A stretch of 64,000 bases of DNA from Phoenix dactylifera (GCF_009389715.1 NC_052399.1:14387646-14451645), one strand, 5' to 3'; positions 45,901 to 56,638 are shown, counted from the stretch's first letter. The notes: generated by a model not told the origin, from the letters alone. Made by a program: numbers and translations.

Positions 45901-48900
45901 TTGTTGCTTAGATCTAAGCTGACCTAGTTTGGAGACTCTAAACTGTCTTGGTACTGGGGTGGTAGACTGCCTTATTACTTCAACCCTAGTTAGATTTGGC
46001 CACTTTCGATTTTCATCGGACTTATTGAATCCTCCTTGCTCAGGCCGACCTGGGCAGTTGGGCACTGTCATTTGACCGACTTGATTTGGGGGCATGAGGC
46101 TATTCTCCAATGGTGTTTAATTTTAACTTCGTTTGACTTCTAGAATGATGATGAAATTTATAATATTTTAATTATATTAAAACGGGTGCACCTGACCTGT
46201 CTAATTGAAGTGAAATTTTTGAAGCGAGAAAATATAAGTAACCTAATGATTCAAAATATATTTTTCAAAATTTTTGGTAAAACAATAATTAGTTGATTAA
46301 ATTATAATTATGATATCTGTTTTATACTTAGTTAAACAGGTCAGGCATGTTAATGTTATGATTATTTTAAAATATATTATGGACTATATTGTGAAATATG
46401 AAAAATGTGACCGGATAAGTCATAAAAAATCTGTTTTATAAGTATGTATTCTCAGCACAGCTATGATCTGATCTGGCCCTGTCAGCACCATCGGTGACTA
46501 GAATAGTGGTATTTGAGACACCGTGCCACCAGTGGTTAATAATTAGTGGTTTTTGGCACTTTGTGCATTCTGATCCATGCCACTGGGTTACATGACCATA
46601 GCTCGATATTTGGTTTCTGGTATTTCTTGTGAAAACTATAGTATACTTTAAAAAGAGATATTCATTATTCGAGAAATGATTTATTTTTCAGTCAATATTT
46701 TGTACTTTCAATTAATTATTTGATATGCTTTGATTCCACTTTGAGATATTATGTTGCTTACTGTGCTAGTGTAGCTCATCATTATGGTTTCTCTATTTTT
46801 CATATCTGAATGCATAATTGCTCAGGACTTGGGGAAGTGCGCTAGATCTTTTGAAGATACTTTCAATCATTGGAGTTTTAGTCAGTCTACTTAAAATATT
46901 TTACTTGATTTATGTTAGTAGTTAGCAATTGTTGACTTATGTCACTTTGGAACTATTGTAAGAACTACTTGGATAAGTATTTGATTGAATAAATTTTCAG
47001 AAATTATTATTACTTTGATATGATCTGTAACCTTGCATGCTTGTATGGTCTGCTATACGAATATGCGGTGTCTATTATGCTCTGTATTCGAGGTGTGACA
47101 AGATCATTCTATGCTTTATTGTAAATGTATTAGTTGGATGGCACTGTTGTTCAAGTGAGCAAGATTTTTTTTTTAATAATTTATAACTTAAGTGTAAAGG
47201 TCACCTTGAAGAAGTGTGGTGTGACATTGTGACGGTCAAATTCTTCTAGGTTAACTATGGAACTCGGAAGGATAAAATACTTATAATAATTAAGATAACA
47301 CCTATTTTTGTATTGCTAGCAGACTAAAGATCACTCTTGATTTTTAGTGGGATACCAACCAAACATGAACAAGAATATGCAAGAGAGGATGACAAGAAGC
47401 TGACTCTCTACTGCAAGGCCGGCCCAACTCTTAGGCGAGTGAGGCGGTCGTCTAAGGCTCGGCCCAAAGAAGGCCCACCGCAGGAAAGGGTTTAAAGACA
47501 AAATGAAAAGGAAAAAGGCTTCCTGTGAGTTCGCCTTAGGCTGGCCCACTATAGGGAAGGCCTCAAAGACAAAACGGGCCTTAGGCCTCCAAATATATTG
47601 GGCCGCTTCTATCCTTAGTTGAGTGAAGGTTTACATCAAATTTTGCCCTCTTGAAGGGAATAAAACAGCTCAAGAATCTATAGAAAATCTGTATATTTAC
47701 GAAATCATGTTGAAATCTTGTGGTAAAGAAGGCTCAAATCCAAAAGATCATGAGAGAAGGACAAGAAAGCAATCAAATGCATGAAAGCTGATGATACTGC
47801 AGTGATTGACACGAGCATATTTGAAGACGATGATATCCTATTCCACCGCAATTCATTGGGAGATGAATTTTGAAGCTAGGGGGTAGGATGTGGGTGAATG
47901 GTCTTTACATGCTACTATTCCATGCTAGAAATGAAGCTATAACTATTTAGCACACCATTATGTTTAAGTGCACAGGGCCAGGGATTAAACATTAAATGAC
48001 CATTGAAAAATCAAGGGCCAGAAATAAAACTTTCAGTCAACAGGAACAGATTGTAAAATGACAGTACTCAAGCTTGTACTGTTTGCTTGTTCTTGAGCCA
48101 AGCTCGAACTTCCAAGCCCAATGTTGAGGCTCGGCTGTTTTATGAGTTAAGCTTTAAATGATGTTAAGCTTAGCTCATTTAGTTGAACACGTTCCACAGA
48201 GCTTATTAGCTAGCGTAGCAAACTCGTTCATGCGTCTACTTGTAAACCATTTTGACGGTTTTGGAGGCTATCTTTGTGATTGCGTTTGTTTTTAAAAAAG
48301 AAAACGAAAAATAGCAGTTAAAGGACATTATCTCTTTTGGAATTCAGTATGCTACTTGAATATGAAAATTTTTGCAACAATAACCAGAATGGCAAACATT
48401 TATCACTGCATTTCTGATTGATATATGAATCATACTCACTATTGACTCTTAGAAGGATTTTGTTTTGGTGCTTCTCAAATTCCATACTCTTTATATATAT
48501 ATATATATATATATAGTTTTACTTCAGCAACCCTAGCTATCCACTATAAAGTAAATTGCCAAGATAGCTCAATCTTTAACCTGATATCACCGGTTGCACC
48601 AACCCAAAGTATTTATTGAAAATATCATAAATTCTTAAGGTTCATTGGTTTTTTTTTTTTTTTACGGGTGCAATCGAGCCGAGCCGAGTCAAGTGGCTCG
48701 AGCTCGACCCAATTCAAAATACTCGGGCTCGAGCCACAACTAGTATCTGCTGCAGTCCTAGCAAAATTTTATGGTTGACAGATTTTAAGCTGACCCTGAT
48801 TGTTGGCCTGCCACAGTATAGCATCTACCCCTCAGCACCACTGTCGATTCCATCGTAAATACCTTTATCAAAAGTTATCTTATTTGGTTATTCACTTTCA

Positions 48901-51900
48901 CATGAATCTTAATCCTTCAGTGTGCATTTGTAAGCCAACATAAACCATATGTAAATCCTTTCCCGCTGACTTTATTCGTTAGCCTTACTGATGTCAGTTT
49001 GGCATGCATTCACCTTCGAATCTCGTCATCAAAAAAATTTAATCAGCCAACTTTTCTCCAGCACTTCTATGATGCTATGCTTTTCCGGATGTCTAACACC
49101 GATAATCATATATTTGTAACGAGCCTACCCATTTTATTCTATTTATATTCCATCATTTATTGGTAATCCACCTTTTACCAACTATGTACTACTATACATT
49201 TTAAAGCTTTTATAGTTATGTTACTTCAACTTGAACTGGGATATGCCTGATCTATTCTTTTGCAGTTTCCTTTTTTTTCCCCTACTTCTCTGGTACATGG
49301 AATATATGCTGCAAAACAAGTGTCACAAATTATTCGCATGTTAAGGTACATAATTTAAGAGTACGTTCTGCAGCATCTTGGTAATTTGCATATGTTTACA
49401 AAAAGAAGGATGTTCTTTTCCTACTCAGTAATTTGTGAATGCCATACATTTGCATTAAAAAGGTTGACTTTTACCCAAGAAGAGATGGCAAAACTTATTT
49501 AAGTTTAGTAAATTATACATCTGTATAGTAATGTTGCATAAGAAATGAACATACCTCAACTGAAGTTGCATTTAAAACCTGATGGTGCTCCTCCTTTGTC
49601 CTGTTGTAGCGCTCAATTGTTGATTTCATGCTGATATGATGAGGGACTTTATGTTAGTTTTTCTTCGTTGCACTATCAGAGTAGATGTTGATACATTTTG
49701 TGGCTTATAGGAGCAGGAATTGATAATCAAATGAGATAATGAACATGAATAAATATGAGTGCTGCCTCTCTAACACACAGCTTAAGTTTCTTGTATCCTC
49801 TTATACAAAGCGGGGACCTAAATATTTAAGTAGGCACACACATGGTCTCAATCTGGTCTTGTTATGTAGCATTTGTCCATTGCTATTCTACCATCTAACA
49901 TCTAACTGGTTAAACGTCTCCCCCTGTACACCTAGAATATGAACTAGAATTGACAATGCTTCTCCCAACTGTGCGGCGTTGCTTCATGATTTCTTTATTA
50001 GTTTCGTTTCTCAGTGTAAATTTCTTCAGATTCTCTCATGACTTAGTATCAAATTGTTTAGCATTGTCAGTTGTTTACATCCAAAATATTTTTGTTTCAC
50101 TTATTTGCTCGAAAGATGATGGGGTCCATGCAATCCTTGAGTGAATCTTGTCTTATCCTCTTTCTTTTCATCTTTTTGAAAAAGCTGAAATGAAAGGCAT
50201 TCTCGGGTCATGGAATAGGGAGGCTATTGGCGACTTGTTTCAGCACATTATGCCGACTCAAATCTTGAGACGAGGAAAGCAAGCTAGAGTTGAACTTACT
50301 GGTAAGAGTTTGGCTCCAATATCCCACCATGTCCATCATATTCACATCGAAAGACTTGTACGAGAGCAATGCTACGGCAACTCCAAAAAATCACTTAAAA
50401 AAAGTCACTCAGGTGTCTTACACCAAGCACTTCGTTTCATTCAATGGCACACTTCATGGTACCAATTCAGAGGGAGCGATGAGATTACACCAGACCAACT
50501 TGGCGACTTTTTGAGTGATTTATTTGAGTTGCTTAAGCATTTCTACGGGTGCTATTGGATCACGTTAGGACAAGCAACCATGCAGCCTAGACGCTATGGA
50601 TCAGGCCTAAATTTTCTCCAATTCTACCTGTCCAACAATCAGGTTAGGTAGAGTAGAGGCTGGTTTGAAATTGGAAGACTTGTTTAGGTCCATGGACTGG
50701 TCATGAGAAGCGTGCAAGCTCATAAACTGGATAGAAATGTTATGACAGAGCAGAGGGAACGAGGAAAAGAAAAGCTGATGCTAATATATGTTGGCTGCGC
50801 AAGGGACGAAGACAAGATGGTGGAAGACATTTCTTTTTTAACACTGACAAGAAATACAAAGATGGGTGAGATATGTTTTTGCTACAAGTGGACTTTGATC
50901 CAAAATCTTTTACGGATCTAATTTTGGACTAAAGTTCTCTAATCTAGGTAGAGTAGGAGTTAAAGCAAAGCTTGAGTGATAGACTTGGTGCTTCGTGTTT
51001 TTTTTCTCTTTTCTTCAGATTAAGATGGACCAGGTCCCATCCATAAAACTTACCTAGGTCTAGGACATGAACCCAAAATTTTCAGTGGATAAAATCTCTA
51101 AAAGGAATTAACCAGGATTGAAAACTTGAGGTATAACATCACTCAAGACTTGAATTCCCGATCCCCGCTTGTTGGTTGGGGGTGGGGATGGGGAGCAAAA
51201 CCAATTAGGCTATTTAGATATTGGTTTAGTGGTCGGTAAGGGAGAGTTATTTGCTTAACTAGCCAAGCACCACCAAAAAAGTTGGGAATGTCTCCATCCA
51301 ACCGAAGACTCAAGGTACTTAACCTAAATAATTTTATTTAGGGGCCGGAGAGAAATAAAGCTAACTATCCATAGTTTTCTATCTATTTCTTCACTTTTCT
51401 ATAGCTTACTACTAATCATGGAAACACCAACCAAACACCCGATAACCTTATTTGCAAGTTAGCTGGTCAGGGGCTGGATGCCCATGGTTAAATCTATTCA
51501 CGGATGGTTAGATATTAGGTATCCAAAACAAAACCTTAGAAAAGTGGCAGTCCTAGTTGAACCAACTACAAGTATTTTTTCCTAAAAAAGAAAATAAATC
51601 AAACAGGATAATAAATAATATAACAATCTTATCCATATTATATAAATGACAATTTCGAAATCAAGAATTTTGATTCCGTTTATCATTTTTCATACCCAAC
51701 ATGCTCTCTTTCTTGTTCTATAATATATAACTTATTCCCTCTTATTAATTCTAGTTGTTAAAAAATATAAAAATATTTTGAATTACTTTTGAAATGCAAT
51801 CTAATAATGATATTCTTTCAAATCAAATCAGATTTGGGTATAACTAGCTTAAAACTAACTTGGAAAAATGGTATGACAAATTAATTCTGAATTGCTTCTG

Positions 51901-54178
51901 GAAATGTAATTTGATAAATAGAAAAATATATATTCAAATCATATACTACTATTAATATTTCTTTTAAATATAATAATATTTTTATTTACATATTTTTAAT
52001 AATTTATAGACAATATTATTTGAAATTTTATTTTATTCTTTTCCTTAAGCATATATTACATGTGTGACTGCCAGTGTAAAAAAAAAAAAAATTAGCATCC
52101 TTGTCCTATTTACATCAACATCTAGATGGTGTACGATACAAGCGCTGCCCATTTCCAATTGCATAATTTTTGTTATACTACTTTATGAAAATGTCATAAT
52201 ATTCAAATTATCGATGTCATATGGCTTGAATTTAGATTTTATGGAGCAAAGCTAATCCTAGCTCATAATGAGAAACTTTATATAAGAATATGGACAGCTG
52301 ATTATATGAACATGCAAGAAGTACTTTATGAAATCCTATAGTATGGAAAACATTTACATGACCAAGAAGAGAGTGCAAGAAACATTAGTTATTTATTTCC
52401 CATTAAATTTTAGCTTTTAAATTTAGAAAATACCAATAATCTATTGTAAACATCAAATCATGAAATCTTTAGATTATAGAGTTTGGCACTCAAGCAACTA
52501 AGATATAGCAAACAATTTAGTGGCCATCTATTCTAATTATATGAACAATATATGCAACATCATTAATTTAAGGTCTATATAGCATGCATCTGATTATGAA
52601 GCTTTTGTCAAGCATCCACAAGTTTCTTGGAAGATAAGAATTTTGCCATGCATATTGCTTATTTAGCACATTAAATTAGTAATGCAAATTTAAGTAAATA
52701 ATCAAAACCATACTTAAATAAGTGTTCAATATTATTTCCTTTATTATTTGATTTATTTTGTTAAACATCAAAAGATACCCAAGCTAGAATCTTATCAAGT
52801 GCCAACTATTGCCCTCATATAGTTATAATTGTCATCTATGGAAAACATTCATTCTTAAATTGTTTGCATTTATCTTGTACTTCCTTATCCAAATGAAGTA
52901 GATAGCAATTCACCTTTCGCTTTTTCTCCAAAAGGAGTACTCTTTCACCAAGAATTGTTGATTCCATCCTACTCAAATGACTATTTACTCATTCAGTACC
53001 TCAAACTATGCTTCTTTGCCTCCATATAAACTTTTTAGTAAGTCTTTGGACTATGAATTTTTCAGAAGCCATCCTATTTAAACAAAAGTAACCAGTACAC
53101 GGCAGCAAAGATGTCCTACGACTCAAAGTCTAGAGATGTTATATAGTATAAACTCCATTCTAAGGGCTTATTTGGATAATTTTGTTTAATTCAATAGGAT
53201 TAACAAGAACACAAGCCAGGATAGATCCATATTCACGGTATTCAAAGGATTTTTTTCAGAGTAAGCCAACCCAAATTCCATAAGGAGAAAAAAATGAAAT
53301 TACCAGGCCTTTTTTCCATCATGCAGAAATGGATTAGAAGAGATGTAATTGATATGGGTTGGGTCAAGCCTCATATTCTATAATACAAAACATAATATGT
53401 GCACATAGTTTAGAAGATATGTGCTGGCCGAACTAGGTCTGATTCTTGTAGGATTTTCATCCTAATTCTGCAGAAATATCCAAATAGACCCTAAGTATAT
53501 TAGTAATTCAAAAAAAAACCTTTTCCAACCTAATGTTGTATGTTTCTTGTCCATCCATTCATCATCCTCCTTGCATGCTTTAGATACTACTTTCAAGGCT
53601 TGGAAACAAGAATCAAATGAATCACGTAAAATGTAGGAAATTATAACTACAACACAATGGGCAAGTGTGAGTTATATAAGGATAATCACATGAAAAAATG
53701 TAATCTAAACAAAATAAATCTGGTTATCTTGTAAAAATCTAGCAAGACAACTTAAAGATGGAAGACTCAAATAAGAAAGAGAAGACATATGTTGGCCATA
53801 TCAATATTGATTCTCAACAACACATCTTTTATGATTGTTTTCTTTCACCAATGATGATGAAGATATAATATAATTGAACTTCATGTCTACATAAGAAGAA
53901 ACATGGAAACAGTCACAGTTATTTTAAAACAATTCAAGCTTTATATATTTTTTGTTAGGAAATATCTGCACTTTAGTGTAATATATGCATATCAATGCAT
54001 GAAATGTAATTCACATGTTGTTATTCAATACTCAAAATTTAGCTTGATTTCCTTTATACTTCTGCAAGTAACATCAAAGACAGCGGTATATACAGTTGCC
54101 ACATGTATTTTTGCAGAACTCTCTCATTTCCTGTGTAGAGCCAAACTTCTTTGTTATCATAAAAGAATAAAGATGGAG

Positions 54179-54249
<71 letters not shown>

Positions 54250-55941
54250 CAATTTAAAATTCGACGTACTTGTCGGAAATTCTAATATTTCCTAGGTATG
54301 TGATGGTTTAAGAAGGTAAATATAATGAAAAGAACGTCCAATGCCATTCCTTCAACCAATTAGAACTATCAATCAAGTATTCAAGCTGGAGGAAATTCCT
54401 ACAAATTAAGAAAGGATCTACTGGTAGTTCTACACCATAAATGTTGATTCAAATCATCAATTATTCAACAACAAAACATGTTGATTCACTACGGGGTTGG
54501 GCTAGATATAAATCACAACGTACCAACGGTCATCATGTTGGAAAATAAAGGGGATGAAGTTTAAAAAATCTTGATGCACAAGATTATATTCTCACTGAAC
54601 TCCTGAATGTCACAGCAATTAATAGTGGTAGCATGTGTCTGCCCTTTCTCTTGTAATTTTCATTTCAGTGAAATTATGATGATACCACTTACTAAAACAT
54701 ATATCCATTTAGATAATTGTGTGAAGAAGCTTTTGAAATGCTCCAAATCTGATCAAGTTCGACGAGTCGATGGTAATGGTCTTAAAATCTTCAATTATTG
54801 ACTCAGCCAGTGCGAACTATATATGCTTTATTTTTTCAGGCATGCGTATATATTCTTGCATCCCTTTCTTTCTGATTCATGAGTTTGACTGATATTGATT
54901 CTTGTCAAAATCATCATCGCCACATCATAGCACTCCCATCGGCTGGTCCAAGGGAATGGAGGATAAACCAGACATTTGACTGATGAACCAAGTGTTATAG
55001 CTCTTAATCATGATTTATTTCTGATATTCAAGATAAGCTTCATTGAATCCCTTATACGGTACTCTCAGAAGCCGTCATCAACTTCAGGTTCAGAATAATC
55101 TCTTAGCCCGCTATAGCCCTACCAAAGATTATAAGAAGCCCACCTTAATTTTTCTCCCCTTTTGGAACCAAAAAAAAAAAAAAAACACAAACTAACCAAT
55201 CACAAAATTACTTTTCCATCCTTAGGTGTAAAATTAAAATCTACAATACAAGTCTCTCACAAGACTTCTGTCACACCTTCTTCAGAAAAAACAAGATGAA
55301 ACAACGAAGGGAGCCTCCGCCAAACCTTTAATGTCGTTATTTCTTCGCAAGACTTTTCAATTAAAGAATTACTTCTGCGCCTGTGAGGGGATGTTATTCC
55401 TTATCACCACACTTGATAGAAGAAAAATCCGAGAAACCAAGCGAGGGAAGAGCATGATGGTAATTAACCCAGAAGGGGGATAAAGGGGATAAATAAAAAT
55501 ATCCCACTTCCTTCGTTCGCCTTCAAAATGGATTTCTACTTTAAGTAATTATTAAATGACTCGTTCAGCTTCCCTTGTTTCATTCTTCTTGTCCATACCA
55601 TTAAAACTACCGAACTTGTGAACTTCTAAGATTGCACATATATGTCATACCATGCAATAATAGAAAATTTTGCATATATAGGATGCGAAGAGAAAGCGTC
55701 TTGTAGAGAAAGAGAGAGAGGGAGGTGGAGAGAGAGAGAGAGAGAGAGAGGGGAGTGACCTGGAGCTGGCGAAATCATAGAGCCTGCCGGTGCTGGAGAA
55801 GATGAAAAGGGCGATCTCAGCATCGCAGAGGATGGAGAGCTCCTTGGCCTTCTTTAACAGACCGCTTCGCCGCTTGCAGAAGGTCACCTGCCGGCTGGTC
55901 GAGCTATCAATCCTTCGGATCGCGATCTTCCCTCTCCCCAT
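30802..55941 (-). CDS. MIKC-type MADS-box transcription factor, AGL17/ANR1-like, 7 exons
   Basis: Nuclear DNA-binding factor that acts as a dimer on CArG boxes; AGL17/ANR1 members are mostly root-expressed and linked to nitrate response (family knowledge). Exons, 5' to 3': 55760-55941, 49555-49630, 33672-33733, 31744-31843, 31614-31655, 31455-31538, 30802-30963. Lengths are 182, 76, 62, 100, 42, 84 and 162. The 62/100/42 series is the hallmark of MIKC K-box exons. All introns are GT-AG and phases join without a break, giving 235 residues. MADS domain 1-60 ([20 protein letters not shown] start), I region to about 86, K-box about 87-154, C-terminus with a [13 protein letters not shown] motif near 212-224. 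Oddities: Cys22 where the clade usually has Ser, and exon 2 one codon shorter than the usual 79 nt. Introns 1 (6.1 kb) and 2 (15.8 kb) are swollen by transposons, some in sense orientation. No stop or frameshift was found, so it looks functional. Confidence 0.9.
31146..31454 (-). other. Part of MADS intron 6
   Basis: Unique sequence between the end of the segmental duplication and exon 6. No other feature seen. Confidence 0.6.
31455..31538 (-). CDS. MADS gene exon 6 (84 nt, or 42 nt with an earlier donor)
   Basis: Acceptor GTTCCAG|GGTCAC. Two in-phase donors exist: CAAGCAG|GTAAAC (exon end 31497, 42 nt, [14 protein letters not shown]) and GAGAAG|GTATTG (exon end 31455, 84 nt). The extra 42 nt read [14 protein letters not shown], a diverged copy of the first half. 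Rice-type homologues have the longer version, so 84 nt is preferred. Both forms keep frame into exon 7. Confidence 0.82.
31614..31655 (-). CDS. MADS gene exon 5 (K-box end)
   Basis: 42 nt, acceptor TTGTAG, donor CGAAAG|GTTTAT. Reads [14 protein letters not shown]. Confidence 0.92.
31744..31843 (-). CDS. MADS gene exon 4 (K-box)
   Basis: 100 nt, acceptor GGTTGCAG, donor AAAAAG|GTTTTA. Reads [20 protein letters not shown] and on to RSVRKKK; this is the leucine-heptad K1-K2 part of the K domain. Confidence 0.93.
31844..33671 (-). other. MADS intron 3
   Basis: 1.83 kb. Contains decayed repeats: a block with TTGGTACGATGTTGGTA and other GATAC/GGTAC motifs (32200-32400, continuing 32790-32960), and a GGGTCGGGCC/GGTCGAGCC block (33025-33120) typical of decayed hAT-like repeats. 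No coding sequence. Confidence 0.5.
33672..33733 (-). CDS. MADS gene exon 3 (K-box start)
   Basis: 62 nt, acceptor TTCTTACTAG, donor CACCG|GTACC. Reads [18 protein letters not shown] with the last codon split into exon 4. Too short to show as an ORF, but unmistakable by homology, length and phase. Confidence 0.92.
33942..35120 (-). pseudogene. LINE ORF2 C-terminal part: zf-RVT and RNase H
   Basis: A long open frame (start codon not meaningful). It has the zf-RVT region with [20 protein letters not shown] and [20 protein letters not shown], then an RNase H-like region with [23 protein letters not shown] and a later [10 protein letters not shown]. It runs into the A-rich tail. The open frame is the best-preserved part of the LINE. 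Confidence 0.85.
35121..37253 (-). pseudogene. LINE ORF2 reverse transcriptase, broken
   Basis: RT blocks are spread over several frames: [17 protein letters not shown] (about 36720), [14 protein letters not shown] (about 36350), [16 protein letters not shown] (about 36170), and the catalytic box at about 36030. That box reads FAGD where L1 RT has FADD, so the first catalytic aspartate is lost. At least three frame changes or stops separate the blocks. Confidence 0.82.
37254..38260 (-). pseudogene. LINE ORF2 endonuclease, broken
   Basis: The AP-endonuclease start motif [12 protein letters not shown] is at about 38150-38190, followed after a one-base shift by [11 protein letters not shown]. 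Further down are [14 protein letters not shown] and VVADDFNCV (about 37760-37910), then SDHCPMLV (about 37430), the catalytic histidine block. A duplicated 40-bp stretch (ATCCGATCAATTCGCTCCCA / CCGGTCAATCTGCTCCCATA) occurs at 37505-37620. Confidence 0.8.
38261..39710 (-). pseudogene. LINE ORF1 remnant (DUF4283-like and CCHC knuckle)
   Basis: About 39660-39700 reads [20 protein letters not shown], typical of the end of the plant LINE ORF1 DUF4283 domain. After a stop at about 39570 comes [14 protein letters not shown] (about 39500-39540), a CX2CX4HX4C zinc knuckle. A disordered Ser/Pro/Gly-rich tail follows (38788-39156 is the longest frame). Broken by several frame changes. Confidence 0.75.
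39711..40833 (-). other. MADS intron 2 between LINE and SINE
   Basis: AT-rich, no coding remnant recognised. Confidence 0.5.
40850..41613 (-). mobile_element. tRNA-derived SINE with a nested hAT-type element
   Basis: Flanked by an exact 16-bp direct repeat TGCATTAAATAAAGAT (40834-40849 and 41614-41629), the target-site duplication of a retroposon. Read on the minus strand from 41613, it begins with a tRNA-like head with a possible A box (GTTAGCATGGATAGT). The B box AGGGTTCGATTC follows, ending where the hAT element was inserted. The body continues at 40994 downward (TGCGCAGCATTTATGC). Without the inserted 553 bp the SINE is about 211 bp, a normal plant SINE length. I do not assign a family. 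Confidence 0.78.
41003..41547. mobile_element. hAT-type non-autonomous element inside the SINE
   Basis: 545 bp with short terminal inverted repeats (TAAGGGTGGCAA left; TAGGGCTGGCAA as reverse complement at the right). It is flanked by an exact 8-bp duplication GAATCGAA (40995-41002 and 41548-41555), the length hAT transposases produce. The inside is AT-rich with many GGGTTAAA-like words (41180-41400) and no ORF. It interrupts the SINE at its B box. Confidence 0.85.
41630..43729 (-). other. MADS intron 2 between SINE and solo LTR
   Basis: AT-rich, mostly without features. A more GC-rich stretch at 43480-43730 has short frames only and no recognisable motif. Confidence 0.5.
43960..44160 (+). 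repeat. Short tandem repeats in the solo LTR
   Basis: About six irregular units of 30-36 bp built on TTGGTTTTACGGGCTCACCAA. The unit ends form imperfect inverted repeats (TTGGTTTT / ACCAA). Confidence 0.8.
44572..45070 (+). repeat. Array of GGGTCGACCC palindromes
   Basis: About 14-16 copies of GGGTCGACCC or the one-mismatch forms GGGTCGACTC and GGGTCGGCCC are spread over 500 bp with spacings of 20-60 bp. Part of the region is itself a tandem duplication: CTCTCAGGATTTCCAGAGAA near 44776 recurs as CTCTCAGTATTTCCAGAGAA near 44888. Open plus-strand frames (44493-44918, 44569-45093) come from the repeat and are not regarded as genes. Confidence 0.85.
45498..45519. repeat. Perfect 22-bp palindrome
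   Basis: AAACCGAGAAC followed by its exact reverse complement GTTCTCGGTTT, with no spacer. Function unknown; it lies in MADS intron 2. Confidence 0.9.
48491..48515 (+). repeat. (TA)n microsatellite
   Basis: About 12 TA units in MADS intron 2. Confidence 0.9.
49555..49630 (-). CDS. MADS gene exon 2 (I region)
   Basis: 76 nt, acceptor ATATCAG, donor GTTGAG|GTATG. Reads (S)[17 protein letters not shown] and on to [12 protein letters not shown] is typical of AGL17-like I regions. Confidence 0.88.
49631..53163 (-). other. MADS intron 1, 3' part
   Basis: AT-rich. A plus-strand frame of 167 codons (50148-50651) starts with [20 protein letters not shown], loosely like the segment after the endonuclease domain of plant LINEs. 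The rest has no recognisable match, so it is not called as a gene. Nothing else was recognised. Confidence 0.5.
53164..53491. mobile_element. Tourist-like MITE (PIF/Harbinger type) in MADS intron 1
   Basis: 328 bp bounded by inverted repeats GGGCTTATTTGGATAA and, at the right end reversed, GGGTCTATTTGGATAT. It is flanked by TAA at 53161-53163 and 53492-53494. A 3-bp TAA/TTA duplication with GGG-start termini is typical of Tourist elements. No ORF. Confidence 0.75.
54183..54247 (+). repeat. (TA)n microsatellite
   Basis: About 65 bp of pure TA. The plus-strand frame 53903-54295 that reads through it as an Ile-Tyr run is an artefact. Confidence 0.95.
55706..55751 (-). repeat. (GA)n/(CT)n tract at the start of MADS intron 1
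   Basis: A GA-rich tract begins about 8 bp inside intron 1, right after the exon 1 donor. GA repeats near plant homeotic and MADS genes are binding sites for BPC/GAGA-binding factors, so this could be regulatory. Confidence 0.7.
55760..55941 (-). CDS. MADS gene exon 1 (MADS domain)
   Basis: 182 nt from the ATG to the donor CAG|GTCACT. Encodes residues 1-60 plus two bases: the SRF-type DNA-binding domain with [20 protein letters not shown] and [11 protein letters not shown]. Confidence 0.95.
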
Positions 55942-56638
55942 CTCTCCCTTCCCCTCGCAGCGGCCGATAATTCGGTGGATCCTCTACCGATCTGATAATA
56001 GAATGCACACAAGGCTTGCGAAGGGAAAGAAAATCAGGTGGAGAACAAGGAAACAAGAGGAAAAGCCAAGATGATAGTGATCTGGGAAGGAAGGAAGGGA
56101 ATAGAGTGGAATACCTACCAAACAGTGGTCGGAAATGGATCTCCGCTAAGGACACCAGTCTGTTTAGGACGCGTCTATATGGGCAGGAGGTTTCCGGTCT
56201 GCAATGGCTGGAGGCCTTCCATTTTCTGCAAAGAACTAGATGCGCCTAATTCCACAGAACACCCAATCTTGCACCCTTTCAGTGCACGCGCTGGACCAAG
56301 CCTAAAGATGAGAGGGTGTAGCGTAGGCTCTACAAATTTATATTTTTTTTGGTCCGGACGCTTTTTGTTGCATTACTGTGGGGTACGAGGATTGGGCAGT
56401 CAAGTAGACCGCTCGGCGTTGGTTTGCTCAAATCAAATCCCTTTCGGCCGTCTGTTGTATGGATCGCCAACACGTGGTGCGACAGAGTGGATTCCGTACG
56501 TCCGACGATCCCCATCGGACCGCTGTCGGCCCCTCTCCGGGATTGATCATTTGATTGAGCTGCCGACGGCCTCTGCCAACTTGACCATTTTGCCCTCCTT
56601 TCCATCATCCTGCCCTACTCAAATTTAGGGCGTGGGTG
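55942..56638 (-). promoter_or_regulatory. 5' flank and probable promoter of the MADS gene
   Basis: A GC-richer 700-bp island directly upstream of the MADS ATG on the minus strand. No clear TATA box near the expected position was recognised. The plus-strand frames in this stretch (56016-56249, 56038-56628) carry no recognisable motif. Confidence 0.45.

Larger units (their letters stand above)
45236..49554 (-). other. Remaining part of MADS intron 2
   Basis: 4.3 kb. At 45280-45720 there is a GC-richer block with a perfect palindrome (45498-45519). At 45880-47110 the sequence resembles LTR remnants of plant gypsy elements, but no pair or target duplication was found. At 47405-47600 and 48060-48260 are decayed GGCCC- and GAGCTCG-rich repeats. 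There is a short TA microsatellite near 48491-48515 and no coding sequence. Confidence 0.5.
53495..55759 (-). other. MADS intron 1, 5' part
   Basis: AT-rich with two microsatellites (54183-54247 and 55706-55751). No coding remnant recognised. Confidence 0.5.

Noticed and set aside
45236-47110. LTR-like remnants after the solo LTR
   Set aside because: The style of sequence fits gypsy LTRs, but no TG/CA ends, partner or target duplication could be fixed, so they were noted only as part of the intron.
50148-50651. 167-codon frame in MADS intron 1
   Set aside because: Only its first ~20 residues faintly resemble a LINE segment; no domain or exon structure supports a gene.
53903-54295. 130-codon frame with a long Ile-Tyr run
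   Set aside because: The run is the TA microsatellite; the rest has no motif.
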